Shown here: positions 62,174 to 64,000 of the stretch, one piece after another
How the letters are laid out: each line of letters starts with the position of its first letter
Position numbering within the stretch: position 1 is the first letter of the stretch
From: Planctomycetia bacterium
GTDB lineage: Bacteria > Planctomycetota > Phycisphaerae > UBA1845 > Fen-1342
Direction of reading: 5' to 3'
Assembly (NCBI GenBank): GCA_015709575.1
Contig: CP054190.1
Coordinates: 3,780,616 to 3,844,615 of the forward strand
Length of the DNA: 64,000 nucleotides
Program-made: the position numbers and the translations under genes
The notes under the pieces: model-generated
The model's input: only the letters and a program-made list of their open reading frames with translations
Database searches by the model: none
Told to the model about the DNA's origin: nothing

Positions 62174-62494
62174 TTATTCCGCGAAGAGGTTCGGAAACTC
62201 CGGATCCGCGGCGTAGCGACCGAAGACGTAGTCCGACCACGCCTGCTGGGCGATGTCGGTGATCGGCTCGCGGACGAAGCGGTCGTAGTCCGAATTGGCG
62301 CGGTTGTCATTGAAGAACGGGCTGTCGAACAGCGACTCGATCGCCGCGCCGCCCGCATTGGTGAACAGGTTGGCGAAGGCGTCATTGCGGTAGCAGCCGC
62401 CGCCCTGGTTGCTGACGAACGGGATGCTGCCGATGATCGGGAGGAACGCCGTGCCCGACGCGAGCAAGGCCAGCTTCTTCATCTTCTTGGACAT
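62174..62494 (-). CDS. Small exported protein of unknown function between two porins
   Basis: 106 residues, not recognised. The basic start MSKKMKKLALLASGTAFLP and the hydrophobic stretch after it look like an export signal. A single cysteine lies in SNQGGGCYRNDAFANLF, possibly a lipidation or disulphide site but not a typical lipobox. The rest is rich in Asn, Asp, Phe and Ala with two similar motifs (DAFANLFTNAGG and DSPFFNDNRANSDYDRF) and ends in PEFPNLFAE. AAGGAG is 9 nt before the ATG. It lies 60 nt after the upstream porin gene, with two hairpins in the gap, and is followed by a terminator, so it is probably co-transcribed with that porin. Confidence 0.75.
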   Translation of the reverse strand: MSKKMKKLALLASGTAFLPIIGSIPFVSNQGGGCYRNDAFANLFTNAGGAAIESLFDSPFFNDNRANSDYDRFVREPITDIAQQAWSDYVFGRYAADPEFPNLFAE

Positions 62495-62512
62495 TCTCAG
62501 ACACTCCTTGGC

Positions 62513-62554
62513 GTCTTCAGGCTTCTGAAGACCGGGGGTAGAAATCCGTTTCTA
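62513..62554 (-). other. Two tandem hairpins in the porin-small gene spacer
   Basis: Perfect inverted repeats TAGAAA/TTTCTA (62539-62544 with 62549-62554), immediately after the porin stop, and GTCTTCAG/CTGAAGAC (62513-62520 with 62525-62532), ending shortly before the ribosome site of the small gene. Neither is followed by a T-run. They could set mRNA processing or the porin-to-small-protein ratio. Confidence 0.6.
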
Positions 62555-64000
62555 TTAGAACAGCACCTGCATCTGAACGCGCCAGATCAGACCATCGTCG
62601 TTGACGTTGGCCAGGCTGGAGTCCGAGTCCGAGATCGGCATCTCGTAGATCTTCGTCACGTCCGTCTGCAGCTTCATCCAGTGGCCCTTGATGTAGTAAT
62701 TCAGGCCCACCGAGTACTCCCACGAACCCTCGCCGCCGCCGACGTTCGTGCGCATGCCGCCGATGCGGGCCACCGCCTCGAACTTCTTCTCATGCTCGGG
62801 AATCGGCAGGAAGTAGCCGGCCTGCACGAAGGCGCCCATGGAGTTGGTCGTGCTCTCTTCGCCGGTCAGACGCCACAGCGGCGCGAACGGACGATCCCAC
62901 GCCTGACGGATGTCCACGAAGCGCAGGAAGTACTCGCCGGAGAGCGAGAAGCCCTGCCACTTGAACATCGCATCCGCGCCCATCTGCCACAGGCGGGCGC
63001 CGTTCAACGGCGCCAGGCCGTAGCCGCCCGGACGGAAGAACGGGAACAGTCCGCTGCGGTTGAACGCGATGCGGGTGGTCTGGCGGTCGCCGTCGTCCTC
63101 GTTGAACGCGGCGTGCATGCCGATGCCGAGGTACGGATCCTGAAGGTGATCGATGTCGCCCTCGAACCAGTACTGGCTGGTGTCATCGCCCAGGGCGTGC
63201 CAGATCACGCGACCGACGATCGCCGGATTGCCGTCCAGCTCCGACGGATCATTCGTGATGACGCGGTTGTCCGGGCCATTCGTCGAATTGTGAATGTCCA
63301 GGAACCACTCGACGCGCTTGTTGGCGCACTGGCCCCAGAACCGCACGCCCGTCCCGTCGCCGAGGCTGTAGTACGCATCGGTCATCGAGCGATCAACAAA
63401 CTGCTGCTGGCTGTCCGCCGCCATGCGGGTGCGGCCGGCCGCAAGCGTGTAGCGTCCCAGCTTGACCTGGAACTCGTCGCTGAACTTGTAGTTCATCCAG
63501 CCGTAGAGCAGCCGCGTGTCATACGCGTTGCCCTGGTCCTGCGAAATCGCGAAGAAGTACGTCAGCGCCGGCTCATGAGCGTGGCCGCTGAACGCGAACC
63601 GCAGGCGGGTGATGTCAAACCCGGTGCGGTCGTCCCGCCGCGTGCGCGGCAGCAGGTAGCGGTTTTCAGATCGAGTGCCGTAGTGCGTGAAGCGGAACTG
63701 CAGCTGGCCGTTCACCTTGAAGGAGAAGTTGCCGTCGCTGCTGTTGATGTAGAAGCCCTTGTCGTAGCCGGAGAGCAGCGTGCTGGGCATCAGCGACTCG
63801 CGGAACTCGCCGTCGGCGAGAATCGAGCGAATCTGCGCCCGCAGCGCGTCGGTCCGCGCCTTCTCCGTGTCCTGGTTCGCAGCGGTGTTCGCCCGGCTTT
63901 CCAGCTCGGCGATCTTGCGCTGCTGCTCCTCGAGACGGGCTGTCAACTCCGCCATCCGCGCCTCCGCGGCCGACGGCTCGACGGCCATCGCCGCCAGCGG
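62555..64000 (-). CDS. Outer-membrane porin of the OprP/OprO family, 5-prime end beyond the window
   Basis: At least 481 residues; the frame stays open to the window edge and the residues before MAVEPSAAEARMAELTARLE look like the end of a signal peptide (PLAAMA), so the true start is outside. A coiled coil (about LTARLEEQQRKIAELESRA) precedes a beta-barrel starting at FSFKVNGQLQFRFTHYG. The protein ends in VQMQVLF, an outer-membrane C-terminal signal. It is a clear paralogue of the porin at 60552-62048, sharing GFDITRLRF, WQGFSLSGEY and PLWRLTGEEST. The small secreted gene follows after two hairpins. Confidence 0.88.
   Translation of the reverse strand, partial: PLAAMAVEPSAAEARMAELTARLEEQQRKIAELESRANTAANQDTEKARTDALRAQIRSILADGEFRESLMPSTLLSGYDKGFYINSSDGNFSFKVNGQLQFRFTHYGTRSENRYLLPRTRRDDRTGFDITRLRFAFSGHAHEPALTYFFAISQDQGNAYDTRLLYGWMNYKFSDEFQVKLGRYTLAAGRTRMAADSQQQFVDRSMTDAYYSLGDGTGVRFWGQCANKRVEWFLDIHNSTNGPDNRVITNDPSELDGNPAIVGRVIWHALGDDTSQYWFEGDIDHLQDPYLGIGMHAAFNEDDGDRQTTRIAFNRSGLFPFFRPGGYGLAPLNGARLWQMGADAMFKWQGFSLSGEYFLRFVDIRQAWDRPFAPLWRLTGEESTTNSMGAFVQAGYFLPIPEHEKKFEAVARIGGMRTNVGGGEGSWEYSVGLNYYIKGHWMKLQTDVTKIYEMPISDSDSSLANVNDDGLIWRVQMQVLF

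Overview
This is a GC-rich bacterial chromosome segment that most resembles a planctomycete, possibly Phycisphaerae or a close relative. The signs are a sigma factor of the planctomycete-rich ECF type translationally coupled to a Ser/Thr kinase with a WD40 tail, several very large Cys-rich secreted proteins ending in dockerin-like calcium-loop pairs (GDxNxDGxxNNFDIDPFV), a porin pair of the OprP/OprO type with N-terminal coiled coils, and a multi-PDZ RseP. The taxonomic call is an inference from gene content. I see no rRNA, tRNA, CRISPR array, insertion sequence or prophage.

Layout. 0-10.8 kb: a DUF2934 mini-protein, a membrane glycosyltransferase, a secreted prolyl oligopeptidase, the overlapping dxr-rseP pair, a secreted unknown, and panB-birA on the other strand. 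10.9-15.7 kb: a REC-GGDEF-HD signalling protein, then a tight run of two glycosyltransferase-like and two methyltransferase genes that looks like a glycan-modification cluster. 15.7-20.9 kb: housekeeping genes (metG with an overlapping lipoprotein gene, scpB, dnaB). 20.9-26 kb: a secreted coiled-coil repeat protein, divergent from the ECF sigma factor/WD40 kinase pair. 26-33.7 kb: two convergent-to-neighbour minus-strand genes for dockerin-bearing secreted proteins, a GH57-like glycosidase and a 1504-residue Cys-rich mosaic. 34-37.8 kb: miaB, an MlaF-like ABC ATPase and ispG. 37.9-42 kb: a lipoprotein, a copper-radical-oxidase-like kelch protein and a divergent propeller-dockerin protein. 42-51 kb: serA, the membrane-arm complex I genes nuoJKLMN, and a MOSC-GNAT fusion. 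51.3-57.8 kb: two more dockerin-bearing mosaics, one of which appears to lack any ATG/GTG/TTG start with a signal peptide. 58-64 kb: feoAB behind a palindromic putative operator, then a porin / small secreted protein / porin set that runs off the window end.

How it fits together. dxr and ispG belong to the same isoprenoid (MEP) pathway but lie 32 kb apart. The most unusual content is the set of five secreted proteins sharing the NNFDIDPFV dockerin-like module attached to different cargo: a glycosidase, a beta-propeller, PPC/P-domain mosaics and Dictyostelium-type CTDC repeats. No cohesin is recognisable in the window, so the binding partner or anchoring route of these modules is unknown. FeoAB plus two porins suggests the right end serves ion uptake. 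Start sites were chosen from Shine-Dalgarno matches and signal peptides where possible. Function calls rest on motif recognition by eye, without database searches.
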